Assembly: GCA_047630355.1 (NCBI GenBank)
Contig: JBLHXN010000082.1
Span: forward strand, 1-14,547
DNA length: 14,547 nucleotides
DNA from: JANQUM01 sp047630355
GTDB taxonomy: Bacteria > Bacteroidota > Bacteroidia > Cytophagales > Spirosomataceae
Direction: 5' to 3'
Translations under genes and position numbers: made by a program
Notes under the pieces: generated by a model
Told to the model about the DNA's origin: nothing
Databases searched by the model: none
What the model saw: only the letters and a program-made list of their open reading frames with translations
Shown here: positions 1 to 6,157 of the stretch, piece after piece
Position numbering within the stretch: position 1 is the stretch's first letter
How the letters are laid out: each line of letters starts with the position of its first letter

Positions 1-164
1 CTGTTAATAAGTTTATAAATGGACTAACAGTTATTCTAATACACAGTATTGTGAATGCTTACGCAAAAGAAAAAGTACGTTTACGTAAAATAGGAAAGCC
101 TATGCACGATGAATTTGATAATTGGAGTAACAGCTTTGGCGAGCAAATTGATTTTAGTCACTGA
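1..164 (+). CDS. C-terminal end of an unidentified protein (partial, 5' end outside window)
   Basis: An open frame runs from the window edge (first full codon at 3) to a TGA at 162-164 and gives about 53 residues ending EQIDFSH. The frame contains a hydrophobic stretch (LTVILIHSIVNAY) followed by a basic, then acidic and polar tail (KEKVRLRKIGKP, then HDEFDNWSNSF). Nothing in it is a signature I recognise, so I give no function. It points towards proB, 84 nt downstream. It is not the C-terminus of ProA, so it does not supply proB's usual partner. That it is real coding sequence is inferred only from the uninterrupted frame and the plausible protein-like composition. Confidence 0.5.
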   Translation, partial: VNKFINGLTVILIHSIVNAYAKEKVRLRKIGKPMHDEFDNWSNSFGEQIDFSH

Positions 165-248
165 TAATGTAAAAGACTTTCGATTCATAGACGGTTTAGA
201 AGTTGAAAACCGGATGAATAGCTCGAAATCTTAATCCCCGATCAACCC

Positions 249-1283
249 ATGTCCAAATCCATCCTCGTAGTTAAATTCGGAACGGCTTCTATCACCAAAC
301 AAAACGGTGAACCCGATGAGCGGATTATTCTTGAAATTGCCCGACAGCTTGCTACGTTGCAAAGTGCATATCGAATCGTAATTATTTCGTCCGGTGCGGT
401 GGGAGCGGGGAAGCATTTTATTAAAGATTACGTCGGGACGATTAATCAACGCAAAGCGGCGGCGGCGGTCGGGAATCCGTTGTTGCTTGCCATTTACGCT
501 AAATACTTCGCTGCTTACGGTATTTCGGTTGCCCAAAGTCTTTGTGAACGGCAGCATTTCGCTAACCGGGAGCAATTCCTACAACTCAAAAATACGTACG
601 AAGAACTCTGGAAAAACGGCATCATTCCGATTGCCAATGAAAACGACGTAGTTAGTGATCGTGAATTGAAGTTTTCTGATAATGACGAACTCGCCACGCT
701 CGTTGCCACGGGTTTCGGAGCAGAAACGATGCTGATTTGCACGCAATCGGGTGGATTATTAGACCGTGAAAAGCAAGTTGTAAACCAAGTAAATCAAATC
801 GACGACGAAATATTGGGTTTAGTGGATTCCTCAAAGTCTTCGCTCGGAACGGGCGGAATGGCTTCTAAACTGACATTTACCAAACTTGCCACCCGCATGG
901 GAATTCGGGTAATAATTTTTGGGATGAATCAATCCGAAGGTTTATTAAAAGCCTTGAACGGCGAAAGCGGGACAACGTTTCAACCGCAATCCGCAAATCT
1001 ATCCGCCCGAAATAAATGGCTCGGTAGCGGCGGTTTAACTTCCGGTAACATCACGATTGATGCGGGAGCAAAAAAAGCGGTGCTGAACAGAAATAGCCTA
1101 CTTTCCGTAGGAATCTTGACCACCGAAGGTGAATTTGAAAGCGGTGAAATTATCGAATTAAAAGACGAAGCAAACGTAACTTTTGCCGTTGCCCGAACCC
1201 GTTGTTCCTCCGCCGATATTCCAATCCGTGATAAAATTCAGGGCTTCGTAGTTGCTCACGCAAATGATATTGTGGTGGTGTGA
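249..1283 (+). CDS. proB: Glutamate 5-kinase (ProB), AAK domain plus PUA domain
   Basis: Phosphorylates L-glutamate to gamma-glutamyl phosphate, the first and usually feedback-inhibited step of proline synthesis in the cytoplasm. The 344-aa product has the amino-acid-kinase fold: K9 in VVKFGTASIT, the substrate loop SSGAVGAG (47-54), QRKAAAAVGN (67-76), the glutamate-site NEND (130-133) with FSDND (142-146), and the nucleotide-site GTGGMASK (200-207). From about residue 267 a PUA domain follows (ITIDAGAKKAV, then LLSVGI and GEFESGE). Length is close to that of the two-domain family members. The ATG at 249 precedes the conserved lysine by the usual 8 residues. There is no clear Shine-Dalgarno sequence, as is common in Bacteroidota. 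ProA (gamma-glutamyl phosphate reductase), often adjacent, is absent on both sides. The VKFGTAS motif deviates slightly from the common VKxGSS, which does not change the call. Confidence 0.95.
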   Translation: MSKSILVVKFGTASITKQNGEPDERIILEIARQLATLQSAYRIVIISSGAVGAGKHFIKDYVGTINQRKAAAAVGNPLLLAIYAKYFAAYGISVAQSLCERQHFANREQFLQLKNTYEELWKNGIIPIANENDVVSDRELKFSDNDELATLVATGFGAETMLICTQSGGLLDREKQVVNQVNQIDDEILGLVDSSKSSLGTGGMASKLTFTKLATRMGIRVIIFGMNQSEGLLKALNGESGTTFQPQSANLSARNKWLGSGGLTSGNITIDAGAKKAVLNRNSLLSVGILTTEGEFESGEIIELKDEANVTFAVARTRCSSADIPIRDKIQGFVVAHANDIVVV

Positions 1284-1320
1284 GGAGGGAACAAGATTTG
1301 ATTTGCAGCTGTTTTCGGTT

Positions 1321-1500
1321 TTATTCCTTTTTCTTTTTAAATGTTAGAACTACGGCAATAATAAATACTATTAGGTAAAGAAAACCTAATGCTTGTTTTC
1401 TAAATACAAAATTTTGAAAATCAAATTCTCTAATCAGTGCTGAACCTAATATGAATGCCATCATAGCAAAAATGATATTAAAGCCCATTTTATCTTTCAT
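1321..1500 (-). CDS. Small two-helix membrane protein, 59 aa
   Basis: An ATG at 1500-1498 opens a 59-codon frame ending in TAA at 1323-1321. The product has two hydrophobic segments, about residues 7-23 (FNIIFAMMAFILGSALI) and 39-54 (GFLYLIVFIIAVVLTF), joined by a polar loop, and a strongly basic tail KKKKE. By the positive-inside rule both ends should face the cytoplasm. I recognise no family. It has the same size and topology as the next gene upstream (1602-1793), and both carry F31 and a [K/R]QAL motif at residues 35-38 immediately before the second helix, so the two may be paralogues. It converges on proB with a 37-nt gap. No Bacteroidota -7 box is visible just upstream, so co-transcription with the gene at 1602-1793, across a 101-nt gap, is possible. 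Confidence 0.6.
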   Translation of the reverse strand: MKDKMGFNIIFAMMAFILGSALIREFDFQNFVFRKQALGFLYLIVFIIAVVLTFKKKKE

Positions 1501-1601
1501 ACTTCAATATTTTGTTAATTCGTGTGTGTGAAATCAGTTCGTTAAAATTACGATTAACTTTCAGACACGCGAAAAAAAGTTTGACCATTTCGGTTTTTCT
1601 A

Positions 1602-1793
1602 TTAAACTTGATTCCGCCTTTCCAACAAAACGCCTACAATAAAAACCACAAGCGTCAAGAAAAGTAAAAACCCCCATATTAATGCTTGCCGATTGCTCTC
1701 AAAGCCATCACCTACTACTTTAATGGTTGAATCAACAAGTAGATAAAGGAATGGAATGAATAAGATGATGGTTCTCTTTCTGCTTTTTGTCAT
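1602..1793 (-). CDS. Small two-helix membrane protein, 63 aa
   Basis: A 63-aa frame with ATG at 1793-1791. The N-terminus is very basic (TKSRKR), followed by a first membrane segment (about 8-20, IILFIPFLYLLV), a polar loop of about 17 residues, a second segment (38-57, ALIWGFLLFLTLVVFIVGVLL) and the tail ERRNQV. Basic residues at both ends predict an N-in/C-in hairpin in the inner membrane. No known family was recognised. Residues F31 and R35-Q36-A37-L38 match the 59-aa neighbour at identical positions, and I9-I10 and L18 are also shared, which suggests a duplicated small-protein pair. The gene lies 63 nt downstream of the Doc-type toxin on the same strand, so it may be read from the toxin-antitoxin promoter. 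Confidence 0.6.
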   Translation of the reverse strand: MTKSRKRTIILFIPFLYLLVDSTIKVVGDGFESNRQALIWGFLLFLTLVVFIVGVLLERRNQV

Positions 1794-1856
1794 TTTTTTA
1801 AGTGTTTATTTCAAATCCGTTAGTCAGTATTCTCCTTGTGGCGATTATAGAGTTTC

Positions 1857-2228
1857 TTACGATGAATGAGTTCTAATCCAAGCTACGATTTCGTTAAAGT
1901 CGGTCAGCCCCGATGCAATACTGATAACGAAATCATATTTTTCGTCTTGTGTTGCGTTCACGTCTTTTCCATATTGCATCAAAATCAAACGCATCAAAAC
2001 GTATCCCGTTCGTTTGTTTCCGTCAACGAAAGGATGATTTTTGACGATACTTTCTAATACGGCAGCCGCTCTTTCTTCGGGAGTTTTATAAAACTCTGTT
2101 TCGCCAAAACCGCTAAACGGTCGTTCGATGGCGGACTGCAACAAACCCCTATCTCGTACGCCTTGCGAACCACCGAACTGTTCTATCAAAATTTGGTGGA
2201 TTTCAAGAACTTCTTGTAGGTTTATCAC
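1857..2228 (-). CDS. Death-on-curing (Doc/Fic) family toxin
   Basis: The 123-aa product is a minimal Fic-fold protein close in length to phage P1 Doc (126 aa). The catalytic loop HPFVDGNKRTG lies at residues 65-75, with the catalytic H65 and the Doc-type NKR in place of the GNGR of AMP-transferring Fic enzymes. In characterised Doc proteins this variant goes with kinase activity on elongation factor EF-Tu, which stops translation; that activity is inferred here from the motif only. Other Doc-like features are the GG..GVRDRGLLQSAI helix (19-34) and the ERAAAVLESIVKNHPF helix leading into the active site. The start is GTG at 2228-2226, overlapping the antitoxin stop as GTGA. No in-frame ATG gives a sensible N-terminus, and the overlap argues for translational coupling to the antitoxin. 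The protein appears intact. Confidence 0.9.
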   Translation of the reverse strand: MINLQEVLEIHQILIEQFGGSQGVRDRGLLQSAIERPFSGFGETEFYKTPEERAAAVLESIVKNHPFVDGNKRTGYVLMRLILMQYGKDVNATQDEKYDFVISIASGLTDFNEIVAWIRTHSS

Positions 2229-2404
2229 TGAGCTAATTTTTCCAAAAGTTCTCTATCTTCCGTCAAAATAGTGTTAAGGTTGAGCGACAACCGCTTTTTT
2301 TCTTGTGAAGCTTTTTCAATTTGTCGCAAATAGTGTAATAATTCACCCAAAACATCGCTTGGTAAGGTGTCCACAATTTTAGCAATTTCTTGTTTTACGC
2401 TCAT
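2225..2404 (-). CDS. Putative antitoxin of the Doc-type toxin, 59 aa
   Basis: A 59-aa acidic/basic helical protein encoded immediately upstream of the Doc-like gene, its TGA stop overlapping the toxin GTG by four bases. The sequence has an I..TLP.DVLGELLHYL core (about residues 10-28), similar in style to small DUF2281-like antitoxin proteins rather than to the P1 Phd antitoxin. The C-terminus (LSLNLNTILTEDRELLEKLAQ region) looks like the extended helix that would wrap the toxin. The frame is open up to a TTG at 2410, but I take the ATG at 2404-2402 as the start because a good -7 promoter box ends 34 nt upstream. The function is inferred from gene order, overlap and size; it could be a member of an unnamed family. 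Confidence 0.75.
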   Translation of the reverse strand: MSVKQEIAKIVDTLPSDVLGELLHYLRQIEKASQEKKRLSLNLNTILTEDRELLEKLAQ

Positions 2405-2438
2405 AATCAATTAGTATTATCAGGTTCTTTAACTCAAA

Positions 2439-2446
2439 CAAATATA
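2439..2446 (-). promoter_or_regulatory. Bacteroidota -7 promoter box for the antitoxin-toxin operon
   Basis: On the - strand the sequence reads TATATTTG, a full match to the TAnnTTTG box of Bacteroidota housekeeping promoters, 34 nt upstream of the antitoxin ATG. No convincing TTG element is found 17-23 nt further upstream, which would lie inside the end of the nuclease-domain gene. The call rests on the -7 box and its position. Confidence 0.45.
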
Positions 2447-2455
2447 ACAAAATCT

Positions 2456-2914
2456 TCATAAAACCTGCGGCAGATCCTTCATCTGCGTCACTTTCCCCGT
2501 TTCAAAATCAACGGTAAAACAAAACGTTTTTAAACCGTTAGTAATCGCTAAAAATGGAGCGTTGATAGTTTTGTTATAGCGGCTTGCTTGCTCGATAACG
2601 TATTGGTTTATTTTGATTTCGGGTGCTTTGCATTCTACTAATAAATGAGGTTTTCCTTCTCTGTTATACACCACAATATCGGTTCGTTTTTGGAGGAAAT
2701 TGTAGGTTGTTCCCTTTTCGACCTGAAACAAACTTCGTGAATAGCCGTAGTTTGAAATCAATAGGCGAATTACGTGCTGCCTCACCCATTCTTCGGGAGT
2801 CAAAATAATGTTTTTCTTTCTGATAATATCGAAAATCATAAACTTCCCTTCCGATTCCTTGATTTTGTGATCAAATGCGGGTAGATTTAATAGTGGCAGT
2901 TTAGAATTTTTCAT
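2456..2914 (-). CDS. Stand-alone HsdR N-terminal-type nuclease domain protein
   Basis: The 152-aa product is a single PD-(D/E)xK nuclease domain of the type found at the N-terminus of type I restriction subunit HsdR. Visible landmarks: the helix with E41/E42 in TPEEWVRQHVIRLL, then D79 in KRTDIVVY, then the E94-x-K96 pair in HLLVECKAPE, then the QxxxY motif Q109-Y113 in EQASRYN. All expected catalytic residues are present. There is no helicase or methyltransferase partner nearby, and the protein ends soon after the fold. Similar solitary proteins are common in Bacteroidota and their role is not established; they may act in DNA repair or processing rather than restriction. The gene is divergent from amn across 188 nt and lies upstream of the toxin-antitoxin pair on the same strand, with a separate -7 box between them. 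Confidence 0.8.
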   Translation of the reverse strand: MKNSKLPLLNLPAFDHKIKESEGKFMIFDIIRKKNIILTPEEWVRQHVIRLLISNYGYSRSLFQVEKGTTYNFLQKRTDIVVYNREGKPHLLVECKAPEIKINQYVIEQASRYNKTINAPFLAITNGLKTFCFTVDFETGKVTQMKDLPQVL

Positions 2915-2960
2915 TTAGCAGTGAACTTATTAGTTGTATACGAAGTTGTTAACCCCAAGA

Positions 2961-3064
2961 AATCGGTAAGCTAAGGCTACAACCCGATTCTGCGGAAACA
3001 AAGTTTCACGTCATTCATAAATTCCGACTACGAATTACTCTCGTCGTTTGCCCTCTCTGGAGGG
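2961..3064 (+). other. Run of four short stem-loops in the leader region of AMP nucleosidase
   Basis: Within 104 nt four non-overlapping inverted repeats can be read. First, 2961-2989, AATCG/CGATT closing an inner GTA-A-GC/GCTAC stem with loop TAAG. Second, 2995-3007, GAAAC-AAA-GTTTC. Third, 3020-3036, AATTC/GAATT with a 7-nt loop. Fourth, 3051-3064, CCCTC-TCTG-GAGGG followed by ATTTTC. They lie 39 nt or more before the amn ATG, in the divergent gap with the nuclease-domain gene. They could be a structured mRNA leader, protein-binding sites or chance; short stems are easy to find by eye. No known riboswitch class was recognised. Confidence 0.3.
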
Positions 3065-3102
3065 ATTTTCTGGTAAAAATTGACTTACTTAAAGAAAAAC
3101 GA

Positions 3103-3891
3103 ATGAAGACAAAAAAAGAAATTGTGGACAATTGGCTTCCACGCTACACCGGAACGCCATTAGATGAGTTCAAACCTTATATCCTGCTAACAAATTTTTA
3201 CGATTACGTACAAATGTTTGCTGACAAATACGACGCTCCCGTTCGGGGAATTGGAAGGTCAATGCAAACATCTTCGCACGGAAATATCACCATTATAAAT
3301 TTCGGAATGGGTAGCCCACTGGCGGCTACTATCATGGATCTATTGACAGCTGTTAATCCGAAAGCCGTGTTGTTTTTAGGTAAATGCGGTGGTCTAAAGA
3401 AAGTAACACAACTTGGTGACTTTATCTTGCCTATCGCCGCGATTCGTGGAGAAGGAACGAGTAATGATTACGCTCTTCCCGAAATTCCGGCTTTGCCTTC
3501 CTTCCGTTTGCAACGTTCGGTTTCGGAGATGATTATTAAGCATAATATGGATTACTGGACAGGTACGGTTTATACTACCAACCGCCGGGTTTGGGAACAC
3601 GATGAGAAGTTCAAAGACTACTTACGTGAAATTCGTGCGTTAGGAATTGACATGGAAACGGCGACGATTTTTATCGTTGGTTTCGTGAATTCTATTCCGC
3701 ACGGAGCGTTGTTATTAGTTTCAGATAACCCAATGCAACCCGAAGGTGTAAAAACCGAGGAAAGTGATAAAGTTGTGACCACAAACTACGTGCAAAAGCA
3801 CTTAGAGATTGGTATCGACTCGTTAAATGAATTAGCAGAATCAGGCGAATCTGTGAAACACTTACGCTTCGAGAACGTTTTTCAAAACTAA
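3103..3891 (+). CDS. amn: AMP nucleosidase, short Bacteroidota form
   Basis: Hydrolyses AMP to adenine and ribose 5-phosphate, linking purine nucleotide levels to salvage. The 262-aa protein is a single nucleoside-phosphorylase-fold domain: NFGMGSP (66-72) for the phosphate end of the substrate, FLGKCGG (91-97), GDFILPIAAIRGEGTS (105-120) and the purine/ribose-site IDMETAT (182-188) with SDNP (207-210). Escherichia coli Amn is about 480 aa because of an N-terminal regulatory domain. That domain is absent here, as is normal for the Bacteroidota version, so regulation by ATP and phosphate may differ. The ATG at 3103 is preceded by an A-rich AAAGAAAAACGA leader. It converges on sbcD with a 54-nt gap that holds a palindrome. 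An alternative reading as a generic nucleoside phosphorylase is less likely because of the whole-length match to the AMP nucleosidase pattern. Confidence 0.85.
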   Translation: MKTKKEIVDNWLPRYTGTPLDEFKPYILLTNFYDYVQMFADKYDAPVRGIGRSMQTSSHGNITIINFGMGSPLAATIMDLLTAVNPKAVLFLGKCGGLKKVTQLGDFILPIAAIRGEGTSNDYALPEIPALPSFRLQRSVSEMIIKHNMDYWTGTVYTTNRRVWEHDEKFKDYLREIRALGIDMETATIFIVGFVNSIPHGALLLVSDNPMQPEGVKTEESDKVVTTNYVQKHLEIGIDSLNELAESGESVKHLRFENVFQN

Positions 3892-3909
3892 TTCTGATTC
3901 ATCCTGTTA

Positions 3910-3930
3910 GTGGTCGAAGACTCTGACCGC
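3910..3930. repeat. Imperfect palindrome between convergent amn and sbcD
   Basis: GTGGTC (3910-3915) and GACCGC (3925-3930) pair over six positions with one G-T wobble around a 9-nt centre GAAGACTCT. It sits midway between the amn stop and the sbcD stop. There is no T-run on either side, so it is not a classical intrinsic terminator. It may act as a bidirectional processing or termination hairpin, or be a copy of a dispersed palindromic repeat. Confidence 0.45.
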
Positions 3931-3945
3931 GGTTAAGCGTATTGG

Positions 3946-5157
3946 CTAATCGTTTTCTGAAACTTCCCGAAGTAGTTCGTCAAAAGCTTCGACCAATTCA
4001 TTGCGGGTTTGGGTTTCAATTTCGTCACCTTCAATCCTTTTGAGGAAAATCTCTTTCGGAGAAAGCGACGCGACATTTTCACCCGTGGCGAAAAGTTGAG
4101 CCGTACCTGCTACTTTGTTTTTGTACGTCAGTTTTGAAATCACAATTGCGAAATCACGATTTTCAAATTCCTGATTCATCAAATTAAAGCGTAACGTATG
4201 GTTGGGGTCGTAAGCCTCTTCCTCCACCAAAATTTCCATCAAAGCGGGCAGTTGAAAACTGGACTGATATGCTTCAAGTGCTTCCCATACTTCGTCAATT
4301 GTGCCCTTTAGTCGCTTTAGCTCTCTGAATTTTGGAACATCAATAAGTTCAGGAATGCTTAATTTCTCGTTTTCGAGCGTAAGTTCGATGATATATTTTT
4401 GATCTTTCCGTTCGCTAAAACTCAACGAAATTGGTGAGCCCGAATAGCGAATAAAGTCAGAATCAGCGATGCGTTGCGGCTTGTGAATGTGCCCAAGGGC
4501 GATGTAATCAAACGCTTCGGGAAAATTATCTGACGTGAAAGCCGCCACGCCGCCAATGGTGTGTACTTCCCGTTCGCTATCTGAAGTACTTACGCCTTGA
4601 ACGTACAAATGTCCCATTGCGATACTCGGCACGTCTGGAATTAAAATTTCTGCCAAGGCTTCATAATGAGTCTTGATTCCTTCGCTGATTTGCTTTAGCT
4701 GATTATCGTAACTATTTCCCGCCACAGATTTACGAATATCCGCGTCTCGTAAATACGGAATCGCTGCAACCTGCAAAACGGGGTTATTTGCTTCGTCGTT
4801 TATCGTGATTAGTTCGTCTTCAATATTTTCGGTAACTGTTCCCACAACTGCGATGTTCAGTAAATTTAGAATATCTCGGGGAGCATTTAATAACGAAGGC
4901 GAATCGTGATTTCCGCCCGTGATAATTACCCGACAATTTAACGGAATGAGTTCCGTTAAAAACTCATAATACATCGCCAATGCCGAATTTTTCGGATTTG
5001 CCGTATCAAATATATCTCCCGAAACGAGCAAAAGGTCGGTTTTGCGTTCTCTTATTTGTTCAATCAACCAATTCAGGAATAGCTGATTATCGGGTTCGAG
5101 GCTGTATTTATGCAGTGATTTTCCGAGGTGCCAATCGGCGGTATGGAGGATTTTCAA
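3946..5157 (-). CDS. sbcD: Exonuclease SbcCD subunit D (Mre11-type nuclease)
   Basis: The 403-aa product is the nuclease half of SbcCD, which trims DNA ends, opens hairpins and removes protein-blocked ends. The calcineurin-like metal centre is complete: D8 and H10 (HTADWHLG), D48 (VSGDIFD), N83-H84 (GGNHDSP), H183 (MGHLYVQG), H223 and H225 (ALGHIHKPQ). The capping and C-terminal regions follow to residue 403, within the usual length. The start is TTG at 5157-5155, since no ATG or GTG precedes the essential KILHTADWHLG and the upstream stop is only 12 nt away. It lies 12 nt downstream of the NIPSNAP gene and in the same frame. sbcC, which normally follows, is not here: the next gene is amn on the opposite strand. 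Confidence 0.93.
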   Translation of the reverse strand: MKILHTADWHLGKSLHKYSLEPDNQLFLNWLIEQIRERKTDLLLVSGDIFDTANPKNSALAMYYEFLTELIPLNCRVIITGGNHDSPSLLNAPRDILNLLNIAVVGTVTENIEDELITINDEANNPVLQVAAIPYLRDADIRKSVAGNSYDNQLKQISEGIKTHYEALAEILIPDVPSIAMGHLYVQGVSTSDSEREVHTIGGVAAFTSDNFPEAFDYIALGHIHKPQRIADSDFIRYSGSPISLSFSERKDQKYIIELTLENEKLSIPELIDVPKFRELKRLKGTIDEVWEALEAYQSSFQLPALMEILVEEEAYDPNHTLRFNLMNQEFENRDFAIVISKLTYKNKVAGTAQLFATGENVASLSPKEIFLKRIEGDEIETQTRNELVEAFDELLREVSEND

Positions 5158-5169
5158 AATAGTCGGTTT

Positions 5170-5952
5170 TTAGATGTCAGAATACTCCGTTGGGTAAAGG
5201 TAATATTGGGTGTTTTTAGATACGGTGTTGGCGTATTGTGGATCAGCTTTTAACACTGTCCATTCAGGAGCACTTCCGAATGCCTTCCAATGCTCGTCAC
5301 GGCCGGCTTGGTTCTCAAACGTTGTCATGTACATGAGGTTCGGCATGTGGCTACCTGAAATTACTTCGCCGTAAAAAACAGCATTGAAATTCAGTCTTTC
5401 AAAGAGCTTAACTTCACCGCCAGCGTTAAACATATCTACTTTTTTACGGTAATACTTTTCTGTTGGACCTTCGTAGCTTCTCAGCTCATAAATTCGGTTT
5501 TCTTTCGGACCAGTCAAATTCGGAAGACTCAATTGTGGCATTTCAGAAAAAGCCCGTAAAATGATGGTTTCAAAACGATCAAAAGGTTTATTGTCAAACA
5601 TGGCGTTGATGTAGGCATTTCCGGCACGTTGATAAACTGCATCTTTTGCCAGTTTGTCGGCAATTGTAAGTAGTTGGCTTTGAGACTTCAGCGGCGTAAG
5701 TACATATACTTTTTTGCCCGCGTCATCTGTTGTGCTGCGTGGCTTAAAAACACCAATGCTTTTGATTCCTTGACGGTGCATGGCGGGTAGATACGCGTCT
5801 TTGAGGTAGGTATCAATCATTTGCTCTTGTTCGGGGCTACTGACTGTGTAAATTTTAATCTCGTAGAATGACCTTTTAGCGGCGTGGGCAAGTGTTGATA
5901 TACTTAGTGCCAAAAGTAGGGCAAGTGCTAAGGGTTTTTGGAATAGTTTCAT
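5170..5952 (-). CDS. Secreted NIPSNAP family protein with two NIPSNAP-like halves
   Basis: The 260-aa product starts with a classical signal peptide (MKLFQ, hydrophobic core ALALLLALSISTLA, cleavage probably after AHA at residue 24). The C-terminal half, about 153-257, is a NIPSNAP domain: RIYELRSYEG, then GGEVKLFERLNFNAVFYGE and the FENQAGRDEHWKAFG segment. The N-terminal half, about 29-135, is a weaker copy (YEIKIYTVSSPEQEQMID, then YLPAMHRQGIKSIGVFK). NIPSNAP is a ferredoxin-like (dimeric alpha-beta barrel) fold. In Bacteroidota these exported double-domain proteins have no established function. The gene is the first of a likely two-gene transcript with sbcD. A TATTTTTG -7 box lies 49 nt upstream. 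The ATG at 5952 puts the basic n-region directly before the hydrophobic core. Confidence 0.85.
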   Translation of the reverse strand: MKLFQKPLALALLLALSISTLAHAAKRSFYEIKIYTVSSPEQEQMIDTYLKDAYLPAMHRQGIKSIGVFKPRSTTDDAGKKVYVLTPLKSQSQLLTIADKLAKDAVYQRAGNAYINAMFDNKPFDRFETIILRAFSEMPQLSLPNLTGPKENRIYELRSYEGPTEKYYRKKVDMFNAGGEVKLFERLNFNAVFYGEVISGSHMPNLMYMTTFENQAGRDEHWKAFGSAPEWTVLKADPQYANTVSKNTQYYLYPTEYSDI

Positions 5953-6001
5953 TTGGGTTGTTTTAATAACTTGAGTTAGGTTTTATGATCTGCTTATTTT
6001 A

Positions 6002-6009
6002 CAAAAATA
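6002..6009 (-). promoter_or_regulatory. Bacteroidota -7 promoter box for the NIPSNAP-sbcD transcript
   Basis: The - strand reads TATTTTTG, matching TAnnTTTG, with its downstream edge 49 nt before the NIPSNAP ATG. A TTG at 6026-6024 lies 14 nt upstream, shorter than the usual 17-23 nt spacing, so only the -7 element is well supported. Confidence 0.4.
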
Positions 6010-6088
6010 CGTTTACTTTATTTCAACTAATTGGTCTTTGGGATATTTTACGGTGTATTTCATTTGTAGCGTGCGACTTTCGTTGGGA

Positions 6089-6142
6089 GAAAAATATACC
6101 CATGAGGTTTCACAAGCCGTAGCTGATAAACCTCATAGGTAT
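6089..6142 (-). terminator. Intrinsic terminator downstream of the GMC oxidoreductase
   Basis: Two 15-nt arms, 6128-6142 (AAACCTCATAGGTAT on +) and 6096-6110 (ATACCCATGAGGTTT), pair at 14 of 15 positions around a 17-nt loop that contains a small AGC/GCT stem. Read on the - strand the hairpin begins 15 nt after the GMC stop codon and is followed by ATTTTTC, a short U-run. This is the form of an intrinsic terminator for the GMC gene. The arm sequence AAACCTC is shared with a palindrome near 11965, so it may derive from a dispersed repeat. Confidence 0.7.
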
Positions 6143-6157
6143 TCAAACTCTTCAAAC

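Noticed and set aside
192..212. Hairpin CGGTTT/AAACCG with a 9-nt loop before proB, considered as a terminator for the upstream partial gene
   Set aside because: Only six base pairs and no T-run follows on the + strand, so it is not better than chance.
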